Source: a bacterium
GTDB lineage: Bacteria; Patescibacteriota; Minisyncoccia; Phycocordibacterales; PALSA-1337
NCBI GenBank assembly: GCA_030648705.1
Contig: JAUSHF010000037.1
Coordinates: 1 to 22,073, forward strand
Length of the DNA stretch: 22,073 nt
Direction: 5' to 3'
A program made the translations under genes and the position numbers. The notes under the pieces were generated by a model, which was not told the DNA's origin, ran no database searches, and saw only the letters and a program-made list of their open reading frames with translations. Shown in pieces: positions 13,450-21,203 of the stretch (its first letter is position 1; every line of letters starts with the position of its first letter).

Positions 13450-15905
13450 TTCCCCCAGCTTTCCCCCGCCCCGTATTCTGCCGTAAGTTTAATTCCTTTG
13501 ATGTCTTTGGGGTCTACTATAGATTCCATTATATCTTTAATCTTAGGTGATAACTTCTCTACTAAATCTTCGCGGATTTCTAGAATGAGTTCGTCGTGTA
13601 CCTGAAGAATTAAGCGAGCGTCGTCAGAAAAACCTTCCTTTTTGATATAGTTAGCGATTTTGCTCATAGCGAGCTTTATCACATCCGCTTCTGTTCCCTG
13701 TATGGGCGCATTTATCGCCATACGCTCTGCCATAGCACGAATAAAGGGAATCTTCGACTGTATACCCTCGAAGTATCTACGTCTGCCGAAAAAGGTCTCG
13801 GTATACCCCTTTAATTTTGCATCGGCCTTTGTTCTGTCTAGATAACTTGCCAAACCTTTAAATGTTTCGAAATATTGATTGTAAAAACTTTGTGCTTCTT
13901 TCCTATCGCTTTTTAAATTTTGCTGTAAAGCAGTGACACCCATTCCATACATCACTCCGAAATTTATAGTCTTTGCTTTACCTCGCATTTCCTTTGTCAC
14001 ATCTTCAGCCTTCACACCAAACACTTTCGAAGCTACTTCCGTATGAACATCTCTACCATTCTTAAAAATCTCTATCATATTCTCATCATTAGAAAGAAAA
14101 GCGGCGACACGAAGCTCTATTTGAGAATAATCAAAAGCGACTAATTTGAATCCTTTCTCTGCTATGAAAGCATCACGAATTCTGCGACCAAGTTCACTGC
14201 GAATAGGAATATTCTGAAGATTGGGTTCAGTAGAGGACAAACGCCCAGTCGTAGTTCCTGCTTGGTGAAGCGTGGTATGAAGTCTATTTTCCTTATCGAG
14301 TAAGGTTGGAATAGTATCTATATATGTATTTACAAGCTTTGAAAACTCACGGTATTCTAATATCAAATCGATAATAGGATGAAGACCTGCAAGCTTTAAA
14401 AGCTCAGATTCTTTAGTGGATCGAGCACCACCTGCCGTCTTCTTCATTTTTGGTGCTGTAAGTCCCATTTTATCGAAGAGGATTTCACCAAGCTGTTTAG
14501 GTGAAGAAATATTAAATTCCAAACCAGCCATTTGCCAAATTTTCTTCTCTCTTTCAGAAATCTCTTTATGATATTCTTCCGACAAATCTTTTAAATATTT
14601 TGCATCCACTTTAATACCGTCTTTCTGCATTTTCTCAATGACAGGAATTAAAGGCAATTCTATTTCTTCATAGACACGAGTGAGATTTCTGCGTTTAATC
14701 TCTTCAAGCACGGCCTTCTTGGCATCGGCCCAAGATTCGGTATTTGTAATAGCGTAAACATCATCTAGAGTTGGCGTCGTATAATTTGAATCCAGAAGCC
14801 ACGAACCGATAGAAATTTCCTTAAATTCTTTTTCGTCTATTCCTGACATACCAGCTTCTGATGAATTTCTTTCTTCTTCGCTCACATTATTATCTCCATC
14901 TATTTCCTTTTTAAAATTATTTTTCTTCTCTCCCAGAACCACACTTCTAACTCGCACACCGAGAGTTCTAAATTCTAAGTCTTTAAAAAGTTTCTCTACT
15001 TTCTCTATATTAAAAGCCTGTTTCCATTCCATTTCTGGCAACACGAAATTTATCGGCGCATCACGACGAATAGATGCAAGCATTTTAGAAAACATCGCTT
15101 CCTCCTCCCCTTTCTCTAAAAGCTCAATGATTCTAGGCTTTATTCCTGCTTCTAACAGTTTTTCTTTTCCGTCGTCTTTTAAAACTTTGTAAATATTTTC
15201 TATTGTGCCGAATTTCTGAATTATTTCGCTAGCGGTTTTCTCGCCGATTCCAGCAATGCCGATGATATTATCTGAAGGGTCACCACGAAGTCCTTTATAA
15301 TCAGGCAAAAGTTTCGGTACGAAACCGAATCTTTCAAGGACAGCTTTTTCATTATAAATAATGGTGTCTTTTATTCCCTTCTTTAGTGTGTAAACTCTCA
15401 CCCTGTCACCATCCACTAACTGTAAAGTATCCATATCTCCGGACGCTATTATAATATTTATTTCTGGATATTTTTTATCAACTTGCTCTACTATAGTTCC
15501 TAGCATATCGTCAGCTTCGAAACCAGCTACTTCGTATGAAGGAATATTAAAAGCGATGTAAATATCGCGTGATCTTTTTATTTGATCTACTAAATTTGAG
15601 TCAGTCTTCTTTCTTCCGGCTTTATATTCTTTATATACTTCATGACGATATGTAGGTTGGGGCAAATCAAAAGCTCCGATAATATAATCCGGATTTAACT
15701 CTTCCACAATCTTTAGAAGCATTAGACAAAGCCCGTAAAGCGCGCCAGTAGGCTCACCTTTCGAAGAAGCAAATTCTGGAAGCGCGTGATATGCACGATG
15801 TAGAATCGCGTGGGTATCCAATATCACTAGCTTTTTACCGGAAAAGTTACCGGTTTTTTTTACGCTTTCTTTCTTTACTTCTTCCTTTGCTTCTGTCTTT
15901 TTCAT
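13440..15905 (-). CDS. polA: DNA polymerase I lacking a recognisable 3'-5' exonuclease domain
   Basis: An 821-residue Pol I. After a lysine-rich 24-residue tail, the 5' nuclease domain (about 25-320) has LVILDTHAILHRAYHALP, AFDLPQPTYRHE, GFEADDMLGTI and the helix-hairpin-helix GIAGIGEKTASEII. The polymerase domain (about 425-821) has motif A VAFDYSQIELRVAAFLS, motif B RGKAKTINFGVMYGMG and motif C LQVHDELILEI. Between them only about 100 residues remain, half of them charged linker (DGDNNVSEEERNSSEAG); the exonuclease DxE motif is absent, so no proofreading is expected. It fills repair gaps and removes RNA primers. tsaE lies 18 bases upstream on the same strand; a consensus TATAAT sits 6 bases before the polA ATG. 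Confidence 0.96.
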   Translation of the reverse strand: MKKTEAKEEVKKESVKKTGNFSGKKLVILDTHAILHRAYHALPEFASSKGEPTGALYGLCLMLLKIVEELNPDYIIGAFDLPQPTYRHEVYKEYKAGRKKTDSNLVDQIKRSRDIYIAFNIPSYEVAGFEADDMLGTIVEQVDKKYPEINIIIASGDMDTLQLVDGDRVRVYTLKKGIKDTIIYNEKAVLERFGFVPKLLPDYKGLRGDPSDNIIGIAGIGEKTASEIIQKFGTIENIYKVLKDDGKEKLLEAGIKPRIIELLEKGEEEAMFSKMLASIRRDAPINFVLPEMEWKQAFNIEKVEKLFKDLEFRTLGVRVRSVVLGEKKNNFKKEIDGDNNVSEEERNSSEAGMSGIDEKEFKEISIGSWLLDSNYTTPTLDDVYAITNTESWADAKKAVLEEIKRRNLTRVYEEIELPLIPVIEKMQKDGIKVDAKYLKDLSEEYHKEISEREKKIWQMAGLEFNISSPKQLGEILFDKMGLTAPKMKKTAGGARSTKESELLKLAGLHPIIDLILEYREFSKLVNTYIDTIPTLLDKENRLHTTLHQAGTTTGRLSSTEPNLQNIPIRSELGRRIRDAFIAEKGFKLVAFDYSQIELRVAAFLSNDENMIEIFKNGRDVHTEVASKVFGVKAEDVTKEMRGKAKTINFGVMYGMGVTALQQNLKSDRKEAQSFYNQYFETFKGLASYLDRTKADAKLKGYTETFFGRRRYFEGIQSKIPFIRAMAERMAINAPIQGTEADVIKLAMSKIANYIKKEGFSDDARLILQVHDELILEIREDLVEKLSPKIKDIMESIVDPKDIKGIKLTAEYGAGESWGKCK

Positions 15906-15911
15906 ACTTTA

Positions 15912-15917
15912 ATTATA
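15912..15917 (-). promoter_or_regulatory. -10 box of polA within the tsaE-polA gap
   Basis: TATAAT on the minus strand at 15912-15917 lies 6 bases before the polA ATG and inside the 18-base gap after tsaE. There is no Shine-Dalgarno, so polA may have its own leaderless transcript besides read-through from tsaE. Confidence 0.5.
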
Positions 15918-15923
15918 CACTTC

Positions 15924-16445
15924 TTAGAGAAAAATCACCCTTCTAGTATTCTCATCTATATGCTCAAATTTTATCTCGGCGATTTGATCTTTTTTTGCAA
16001 AGTTTTCTAAGACACCGCCAAGTTTAGAATTAGAAATTATTTCTGGCCATTCTATAAAAATGAGATTCTCGGTATTCGCACAAGTTTCTGCAAAATTTAA
16101 AGCCTTCATATCCCCTTCTCCTGAAAGTCTATATGCATCTATATGAATTAGATTTTTAAAAAAAGGATTCGCGAATTTTCCTGATTCTGATTTTTCTGAC
16201 TCCCCTGAAAAATTTTCTGGAATTTTATATCTTCTCTCAAGTACGAAAGTGGGACTTATTACTCTATCAGATATACCAAAAGCTTTTACTACCCCCTGAA
16301 CAAAAGAAGTTTTTCCAGAACCAAGGTCACCAGAAAGTGCAAAAATATGCGGTAGAACAGTGTCCTTATCACGAAAATCCTTCACAAATTTCTCTGCAAG
16401 CACCCACATTTCATCTTTAGATTTTGTAATATATTCGCCTTTCAT
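15924..16445 (-). CDS. tsaE: tRNA threonylcarbamoyladenosine biosynthesis ATPase TsaE
   Basis: A 173-residue P-loop ATPase that supports TsaB-TsaD in making t6A37 on ANN-decoding tRNAs. It shows the Walker A motif LSGDLGSGKTSFVQGVVKAFG, the switch-like SPTFVLERRY, LIHIDAYRLSGEGDM with the conserved DxYR, and FIEWPEII. A polar insert of about 20 residues (SGESEKSESGK) follows the SPTF strand, making it longer than the usual 150. TATCAT lies 6 bases before the ATG. The gene is followed at once by polA; TsaB and TsaD genes are not in the window. Confidence 0.94.
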   Translation of the reverse strand: MKGEYITKSKDEMWVLAEKFVKDFRDKDTVLPHIFALSGDLGSGKTSFVQGVVKAFGISDRVISPTFVLERRYKIPENFSGESEKSESGKFANPFFKNLIHIDAYRLSGEGDMKALNFAETCANTENLIFIEWPEIISNSKLGGVLENFAKKDQIAEIKFEHIDENTRRVIFL

Positions 16446-16480
16446 TTTATTATGATATGAATACTATCATAAAAAAAGAA

Positions 16481-16513
16481 AATCGCGCACAGAGACAGAG
16501 CCTGTGCACGATT
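16481..16513 (-). terminator. Strong intrinsic terminator of the lipoprotein gene
   Basis: AATCGCGCACAG (16481-16492) pairs with CTGTGCACGATT (16502-16513), 12 pairs with one G-T on the minus strand, around a 9-base loop. On the minus strand a T-rich run (TTCTTTTTTT, 16471-16480) follows immediately, placed just before the tsaE promoter region. Confidence 0.92.
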
Positions 16514-16553
16514 GAACTGAAAACTGAAAGTCGATTTTCTTACTTTTGACTTC

Positions 16554-17117
16554 TTACTTCCGAACGCCGAGCTCACGAAGAGCATTCCCCACTGGAGGAG
16601 CTTCCCTCGAGTACTGGCTGTTCTCGTCTCTCATACGACCACCGAACGGTACCCACTGTCTACGATACGTGCGTTCGTAATTCGGAGTTACTGATTCATA
16701 CTTATACTCCGAACTAGTGATCTGCTCCACCGATTTTCCGGTGTAGGGGTCGTAGTAGTGACTCACACTGACATCACCACCAGATGACTTGAAGTGATCA
16801 GAATCACCGAAGCCATAAGAGTAACTTGTACTCCGGGGCTGACGAGGAGGAAGATCACGCCGAGACGTGTGTTTGTAGATGTCTCCACCCACATACTCTT
16901 TCGTTGTCGAGGTATAACTCGACTCGCTACTGAAGTAGTGAGTTACTTTCCCACCACCGCTCGACTTAACTTGTGCCACTTTCGCCGGTGACTTACTACC
17001 ACCACCAATCTTAATGAATCCGTATTGGTACGAAGTTCCAGCAGCACATCCAGACGTCATCATCAGCGTAGAAAACGCGAGAACAAAAACCGACAATTTT
17101 ACAAAGATCTGTTTCAT
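16554..17117 (-). CDS. Secreted lipoprotein with internal repeats, function unknown
   Basis: A 187-residue protein. A lysine followed by a hydrophobic stretch (about 6-20) and the lipobox TSGC (C24) make a type II signal peptide, so the mature protein should be lipid-anchored outside the membrane. The mature part is rich in Ser, Gly, Tyr and Arg, and shows a duplicated unit: SYQYGF (29-34) with KSSGGGKVTHYF (51-62), then SYSYGF (98-103) with KSSGGDVSVSHYY (110-122). No enzyme motif is seen. Its bases are strikingly GC-rich for this window (37 of 60 in 16561-16620, against 22 of 60 in 15961-16020), suggesting transfer or special codon selection. It has a consensus promoter and a strong terminator and stands alone. 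The ribosome binding site is weak (GAAAG). Confidence 0.78.
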   Translation of the reverse strand: MKQIFVKLSVFVLAFSTLMMTSGCAAGTSYQYGFIKIGGGSKSPAKVAQVKSSGGGKVTHYFSSESSYTSTTKEYVGGDIYKHTSRRDLPPRQPRSTSYSYGFGDSDHFKSSGGDVSVSHYYDPYTGKSVEQITSSEYKYESVTPNYERTYRRQWVPFGGRMRDENSQYSREAPPVGNALRELGVRK

Positions 17118-17156
17118 AGATTTCTTTCGTTTGGGGGTTCTGTATTGTTTGATACT

Positions 17157-17186
17157 ATTATATCACGATTATACCACACATGTCAA
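17157..17186 (-). promoter_or_regulatory. Consensus promoter of the lipoprotein gene
   Basis: On the minus strand TTGACA (17181-17186), an 18-base spacer and TATAAT (17157-17162), both hexamers perfect. A second TATAAT lies inside the spacer. The expected start gives an untranslated leader of about 33 bases. This is the best promoter in the window. Confidence 0.8.
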
Positions 17187-17266
17187 ACATCAAAAACGTC
17201 CTAATTTACGCCTATTTTTATACATTTTTCTAGCTTTATTCTTTATTAATATGATAAACTATTACC

Positions 17267-18937
17267 ATGATTACATTTGATGAAGATAAGCAGAATCAAA
17301 AGCTTAAAGACCTCCACCAGAAAGAGGAGGAGGAAATAGCAAAGATCATCGCATCTAGACACGGCCTAGAATATATAGATTTAGGTGGTGTACCTATTGA
17401 AACAGATGCCCTTAAACTGATAGACGAGACAGATTCTAGAGCTTCTAAAGTTATCGCCTTTGCGATTATAGATAAAAAATTAAAGCTTGCTGTACGAAAT
17501 CCTGATGATGAGAAGACTCTCATGATTCTGAATTCATTAAATAGTAGCGGATACACTCCAGCCATATACGTAGCATCTACTACTAGTATCGAAAAAGGTT
17601 GGGATACATACAAAGATCTTTCTAGAACCAGAGAAACTACTGCTGGATCTATAGATATTGAACACGATGAGATAATGAGTATTATAAATTCCCATCCGAA
17701 GATAGAAGACATTAAAGCTGTTATAAGTAATATCTTAGCAAATAGGAAAGGCTATAAAATATCCAGAGTTCTAGAACACATATTAGCTGGCGCCCTAACG
17801 AATGACGCTTCGGATATACACATTGAACCAGAAGAAGAATATGTTCGTGTTCGTTATCGTCTAGACGGAGTACTTGTAGACTTATTAGATATTGATCCCT
17901 CTACCTATACTCTACTACTCTCTAGAATTAAGCTTCTTTCAGGAATGAAACTCAATGTTAAAAAAGAATCTCAGGATGGACGTTTTAGTATTAAATTAAC
18001 AGACACAGAAATAGAAGTTCGCGCATCTATACTACCCGGCGCATACAATGAATCTATAGTGTTAAGACTTCTTAATCCTAAATCCATTTCTGTACCACTC
18101 GAAGAATTAGGAATTCCTAAAAAACTCTTAAGCATTATTTTGAAGCAAATAGATAGACCGAACGGAATGGTACTAACTACAGGCCCTACAGGTTCCGGTA
18201 AGACCACCACCCTGTATGCCTTTTTAAAAAAGGTTCACAATCCTGGAATTAAAATAATTACCATCGAAGATCCGATAGAATATCATTTGCCAGGCATAGT
18301 TCAAACCCAAGTTAATGATAAGGGCTATACATTCTTAGAAGGACTTCGCTCTGCGCTCCGTCAAGACCCCGACATAATCATGGTGGGAGAGATACGAGAT
18401 AGTGAAACAGCAGAGATAGCGATTAACTCATCGCTCACAGGACACTTAGTGTTCTCTACTTTACACACGAACGACGCTTCGGGATCATTCCCTCGCCTAA
18501 TAGATCTAGGAATAAATCCGCACGTTATTAGCTCTGCCATAAACGTAGCTCTAGCACAAAGACTTTTAAGATGTCTATGTAAAGCATGTAAAAAAGAAGT
18601 TCCGCTCGAAGGCGAAAGAAAAGTAAAAGTAGAAAAAGTATTAAATGAAATAGTCGACAAAACAGAAATTCCAGAAGACAGAAGCAAAATATGGGAAGCA
18701 GTAGGATGTAAAGAATGTAATAACACAGGATATAAAGGAAGAATTGGAATATACGAAGGTATATTAGTAGATGAAGAAGTAAATAAAGCAGTGGAAAGTA
18801 GTATGGGTGCCGTAGAGATAAGAAGATCTGCTAATCATCAAGGAATATTAAAGCTCGCAGAAGATGGAATACTAAAAGCATTGTCTGGAATCACCACCAT
18901 CGAAGAATTAGAGAGAGTCGTTGACATTACTGAGTAA
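17267..18937 (+). CDS. pilB: Type IV pilus assembly ATPase PilB (GspE family)
   Basis: A 556-residue secretion ATPase. The N-terminal MshEN-like region (about 20-150) is followed by the ASDIHIEPEEEYVRVRYRLDG segment. Then come Walker A GPTGSGKTTT (about 306-315), the Asp box ITIEDPIEYHLPGIVQTQVN, Walker B DPDIIMVGEIRDSETAEIA and the His box STLHTNDASGSFPRL. A tetracysteine zinc site is built from CLCKACKK (about 436-443) and GCKECNNTGYKGRIGIYE (about 480-497). All motifs are intact. The hexamer powers pilus extension at the inner membrane. No other pilus gene is adjacent in this window, so its partners lie elsewhere. TAAACT ends 6 bases before the ATG, and a perfect terminator follows. Confidence 0.95.
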   Translation: MITFDEDKQNQKLKDLHQKEEEEIAKIIASRHGLEYIDLGGVPIETDALKLIDETDSRASKVIAFAIIDKKLKLAVRNPDDEKTLMILNSLNSSGYTPAIYVASTTSIEKGWDTYKDLSRTRETTAGSIDIEHDEIMSIINSHPKIEDIKAVISNILANRKGYKISRVLEHILAGALTNDASDIHIEPEEEYVRVRYRLDGVLVDLLDIDPSTYTLLLSRIKLLSGMKLNVKKESQDGRFSIKLTDTEIEVRASILPGAYNESIVLRLLNPKSISVPLEELGIPKKLLSIILKQIDRPNGMVLTTGPTGSGKTTTLYAFLKKVHNPGIKIITIEDPIEYHLPGIVQTQVNDKGYTFLEGLRSALRQDPDIIMVGEIRDSETAEIAINSSLTGHLVFSTLHTNDASGSFPRLIDLGINPHVISSAINVALAQRLLRCLCKACKKEVPLEGERKVKVEKVLNEIVDKTEIPEDRSKIWEAVGCKECNNTGYKGRIGIYEGILVDEEVNKAVESSMGAVEIRRSANHQGILKLAEDGILKALSGITTIEELERVVDITE

Positions 18938-18948
18938 AGAGTGCAGAG

Positions 18949-18982
18949 AAAAAATCCGACAGTACAAACTGTCGGATTTTTT
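18949..18982 (+). terminator. Perfect intrinsic terminator after pilB
   Basis: AAAAAATCCGACAGT (18949-18963) pairs without mismatch with ACTGTCGGATTTTTT (18968-18982) around the loop ACAA. The six terminal T residues form the tract. Because the stem is flanked by A and T runs it would also stop transcription from the other strand. Confidence 0.95.
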
Positions 18983-18989
18983 CTGTCAA

Positions 18990-19017
18990 TTGTATTTTTC
19001 TAAATAAGCAGTATGAT
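18990..19017 (+). promoter_or_regulatory. Candidate promoter of the structured intergenic element
   Basis: TTGTAT (18990-18995), a 16-base spacer and TATGAT (19012-19017), placed directly after the pilB terminator. A start near 19024 would lie just before the outer arm of the structured element at 19030. Confidence 0.4.
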
Positions 19018-19029
19018 TATAAGTGTCAG

Positions 19030-19227
19030 TTCATTTGAAAACAAACACATAAATCTCCAAAAAATACTTAAAGCATGATTACTGAAAGCGCGGTAAATAG
19101 CCTAGGATAACTCCAGTAAATTTACCGGAGTAAAAACCAGAATGTCCTGGACAAAAAACCAATACGTCTCGCGTGAACGAGACGTCATTTCTTGGAGATG
19201 TATGTGTTTGTTAATGTTTCATATGAA
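19030..19227 (+). ncRNA. Structured intergenic element: unknown RNA or MITE-like repeat
   Basis: The 311-base gap between pilB and ruvB holds a dense set of pairings. The closing helix joins 19040-19060 with 19192-19212, 20 of 21 positions pairing. An outer helix joins TTCATTTGAA (19030-19039) with TTCATATGAA (19218-19227), 9 of 10. Inside lie hairpins TTACTG/CGGTAA (19079-19096), ACTCC/GGAGT (19110-19131, with GTA/TAC within), CCAG/CTGG (19137-19150) and ACGTCTCG/CGAGACGT (19164-19185). CGGTAAAT (19091-19098) can alternatively pair with ATTTACCG (19120-19127), competing with two hairpins. A promoter-like pair lies just upstream. I see no tmRNA, RNase P, SRP or 6S hallmark. Terminal inverted arms also fit a non-autonomous transposon. 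It ends 21 bases before the ruvB ATG, so it could be a leader. Confidence 0.6.
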
Positions 19228-19248
19228 GTCTAGCACAAATCATTTTCA

Positions 19249-20295
19249 ATGTCAAGCCCTAATAAAAGCGTGCCTCCTCCTAAAAAAGAAGAGTTTATAG
19301 CCAATACTGAGATTGAGCCTGTAGATAAAGGCTTTTTAGACCAAACTCTTCGCCCATCTAAATGGGAAGAATACATAGGACAGGATGCTATAAAGCAAAA
19401 TCTACATATTTTACTAACCGCAGCGAAGCAAAGAAAGCATTCGCCAGAGCATATTTTGTTCTATGGTCCACCAGGATTAGGAAAAACCACACTCGCGCAT
19501 CTCATTGCCAAAGAAACTGGAGTACAAATAAAAATAACATCTGGTCCAGCTATACTTAAAGTGGGAGACCTCGCGTCTGTTCTTACGAATCTCTCTCACG
19601 GCGATATACTTTTCATAGACGAAATACATAGATTAAATAAAGCCATCGAAGAAGTTCTGTATCCAGCTATGGAATCTGGAGTTCTGGATATTATTATAGG
19701 TAAAGGCCCTTCTGCTAGAACTATACAGCTCGAGCTTCCCTCTTTCACACTCATAGCAGCTACCACTCGAATAGCAATGATATCTTCGCCGTTAAGATCC
19801 CGTTTTTCTGGCGGAGTTTTCAAATTAGAATTTTATACTGAAAAAGAAATCGGAGAAATCATAAAAAGATCTGCGAAGATATTAAAAATTGGAATTCATG
19901 AAAATGCTATTAAAGAAATCTCTTCGAGAAGTCGCTTCACACCCAGAACGGCAAATTACTTTTTAAAGCGTTGTCGTGATTATGCACAAATAGAGAAAAC
20001 TGAACTTTCAAAAGAAATAGTAGAAAAAGCATTAAAAATGCTCGGAATAGACACCCTCGGTTTAAACGGCGCAGACAGAGATATTCTCAGAATAATGATA
20101 GAAAAGTTCGGCGGACGACCAGTAGGACTAAACACCATAGCCGCTGCCCTATCAGAAGAACAAGCGACCATCGAAGAAGTTTACGAGCCATATCTAATAC
20201 AGCTCGGTTTACTAGAGCGTACTCCGCGCGGACGTGTACCGACAGAGAAGGCTTATGGGCATTTAAATATCAAGTCGAATAAATTTATTCAATAA
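19249..20295 (+). CDS. ruvB: Holliday junction branch-migration ATPase RuvB
   Basis: A 348-residue AAA+ motor, typical length. It opens with LRPSKWEEYIGQDAIKQNL, then Walker A FYGPPGLGKTTLAHLIA, Walker B ILFIDEIHRLNKAIEEVLYPAME, sensor-1 region LIAATTRIAMISSPLRSRF with the arginine finger, and the C-terminal winged helix FGGRPVGLNTIAAALSEEQATIEEVYEPYLIQLGLLERTPRGR. Two hexamers drive branch migration on a RuvA-bound junction; ruvA is at 2223-2822, so the two genes are unlinked. The start lies 21 bases after a highly structured element. There is no Shine-Dalgarno; AATCAT ends 5 bases before the ATG, so a leaderless transcript is possible. Confidence 0.97.
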   Translation: MSSPNKSVPPPKKEEFIANTEIEPVDKGFLDQTLRPSKWEEYIGQDAIKQNLHILLTAAKQRKHSPEHILFYGPPGLGKTTLAHLIAKETGVQIKITSGPAILKVGDLASVLTNLSHGDILFIDEIHRLNKAIEEVLYPAMESGVLDIIIGKGPSARTIQLELPSFTLIAATTRIAMISSPLRSRFSGGVFKLEFYTEKEIGEIIKRSAKILKIGIHENAIKEISSRSRFTPRTANYFLKRCRDYAQIEKTELSKEIVEKALKMLGIDTLGLNGADRDILRIMIEKFGGRPVGLNTIAAALSEEQATIEEVYEPYLIQLGLLERTPRGRVPTEKAYGHLNIKSNKFIQ

Positions 20296-20320
20296 AAACT
20301 ATAGATCTTTCTTAGTTTTT
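20294..20320. terminator. Hairpin across the stop codons of ruvB and the convergent regulator
   Basis: AAAAACTA (20294-20301) pairs perfectly with TAGTTTTT (20313-20320) around an 11-base loop. The arm includes part of the ruvB TAA and all of the TAG of the convergent regulator gene (20299-20301). Low GC makes it weak, but each strand ends in five T residues. Confidence 0.5.
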
Positions 20321-21063
20321 AATATTTTATTAAGGTATAAATTTAAATCAATTTTTTTACCGAACATTTCTGCAATATTTAATAAGGCCTTATACGTCAT
20401 AATCAATGACCTATCCTCAATATGAACTAATCGCTCGGTCTCATAATCTACAAGTAAAACATGATCTCGAAATATAAAAATATCAAGAGGAAAATCTATT
20501 AATTCGTCAGGGAGAATATAAACTATAGTTAATCTATCCAAATGTGAAGAGATTTGACTGAGGGTCATTTTATTAAAAATTTTAAATACTGATTGTGATA
20601 TTACGCCCTCTATAATTATTTTTTGTTTCTTAATTGCATGATGAAAAAAAGATAAAAATTTTGTATCAATTTTTTCAAGAACGGTATGTGATATTCCAGC
20701 ACCTTGTATTGAATATACCCTTTCACCTGATGATAAGTGAAGAATTTTCATAAATTCTTTCACAATTTCTTGCATTCCGGTTGTGACATTTATAAATGTA
20801 CTTCGGAATAACTCTTCATCACCCCTTTCAACAACATCAAGATTTTTTCTATACTTCCATACAAAATGATTATTAAACTTTACTCTTATTGCTAATTTTC
20901 TTTTTTCAAGCTTTCTCAAAACAAAAGAAGTTGTGGATTGTGGTAATTTTGCCCTACTTGCAATCTTACTAATTTTTTGAGCTAGAGTAATTTGCTGTAA
21001 AACGTTTAGAACAATATGTTCATTTTTTGATAATCATAGTGCTTCGAGGGTAATACGTCTCAT
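20299..21063 (-). pseudogene. TrmB-like transcriptional regulator interrupted by TGA at codon 10
   Basis: From ATG at 21063 the frame reads MRRITLEAL, then TGA (21034-21036), then LSKNEHIVLNVLQQITLAQK and on without a stop to TAG at 20299, 254 codons in all. The region after the TGA is a winged helix like the TrmB family (recognition helix AKLPQSTTSFVLRKLEKRKL). The C-terminal part (DIFIFRDHVLLVDYETERLV, then a final helix) matches the TrmB effector domain. TrmB-type proteins usually read LGLSxxE here, so TGA replaces a glycine (GGA to TGA is one change). The promoter with TTGACA, 17 bases, TAAGAT and a 6-base gap points to this ATG. Without read-through, only a TTG-started fragment from about 20919, lacking most of the DNA-binding domain, would be made. 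Confidence 0.72.
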
Positions 21064-21069
21064 ACCGTT

Positions 21070-21099
21070 ATCTTAGAAGTTAACAAGATTTTTGTCAAC
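21070..21099 (-). promoter_or_regulatory. Promoter and palindromic operator of the TrmB-like gene
   Basis: On the minus strand TTGACA (21093-21098), a 17-base spacer and TAAGAT (21070-21075), 6 bases before the ATG. A 21-base inverted repeat, GTTGACAA and TTGTTAAC around five bases (21079-21099), overlaps the -35 box and spacer, 7 of 8 arm positions pairing exactly. It is well placed for autoregulation and could also affect the divergent gene at 21204. Confidence 0.6.
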
Positions 21100-21203
21100 T
21101 TTTTAAATAGTATATGTTTATATATAAGGATATTCCATGGATTCGTGAAATTTATCCGCAAGAACACTCAAATAAATATATTCTTGTATAAGAAAGGTAT
21201 TTT

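Noticed and set aside
13700..13712. TGGGCGCA, which would restore the missing tRNA-Lys acceptor strand
   Set aside because: It lies in the conserved APIQG codons of polA and is not preceded by a T arm, so it is a chance match.
19030..19227. tmRNA, RNase P, SRP or 6S RNA identity for the structured element
   Set aside because: No tag frame or tRNA-like end, no RNase P core, no SRP GGAAGG-type tetraloop motif, and the multi-hairpin interior is unlike the single bubble of 6S RNA.
20299..20919. The regulator as a complete 206-residue gene starting at TTG 20919
   Set aside because: That start removes most of the winged helix, which continues in frame upstream; the promoter with correct spacing points to ATG 21063.
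21114..21191. A 25-codon plus-strand frame upstream of the CX4CP gene
   Set aside because: No -10 box at a suitable distance, no ribosome binding site and no terminator of its own; more likely the untranslated leader of the gene at 21204.
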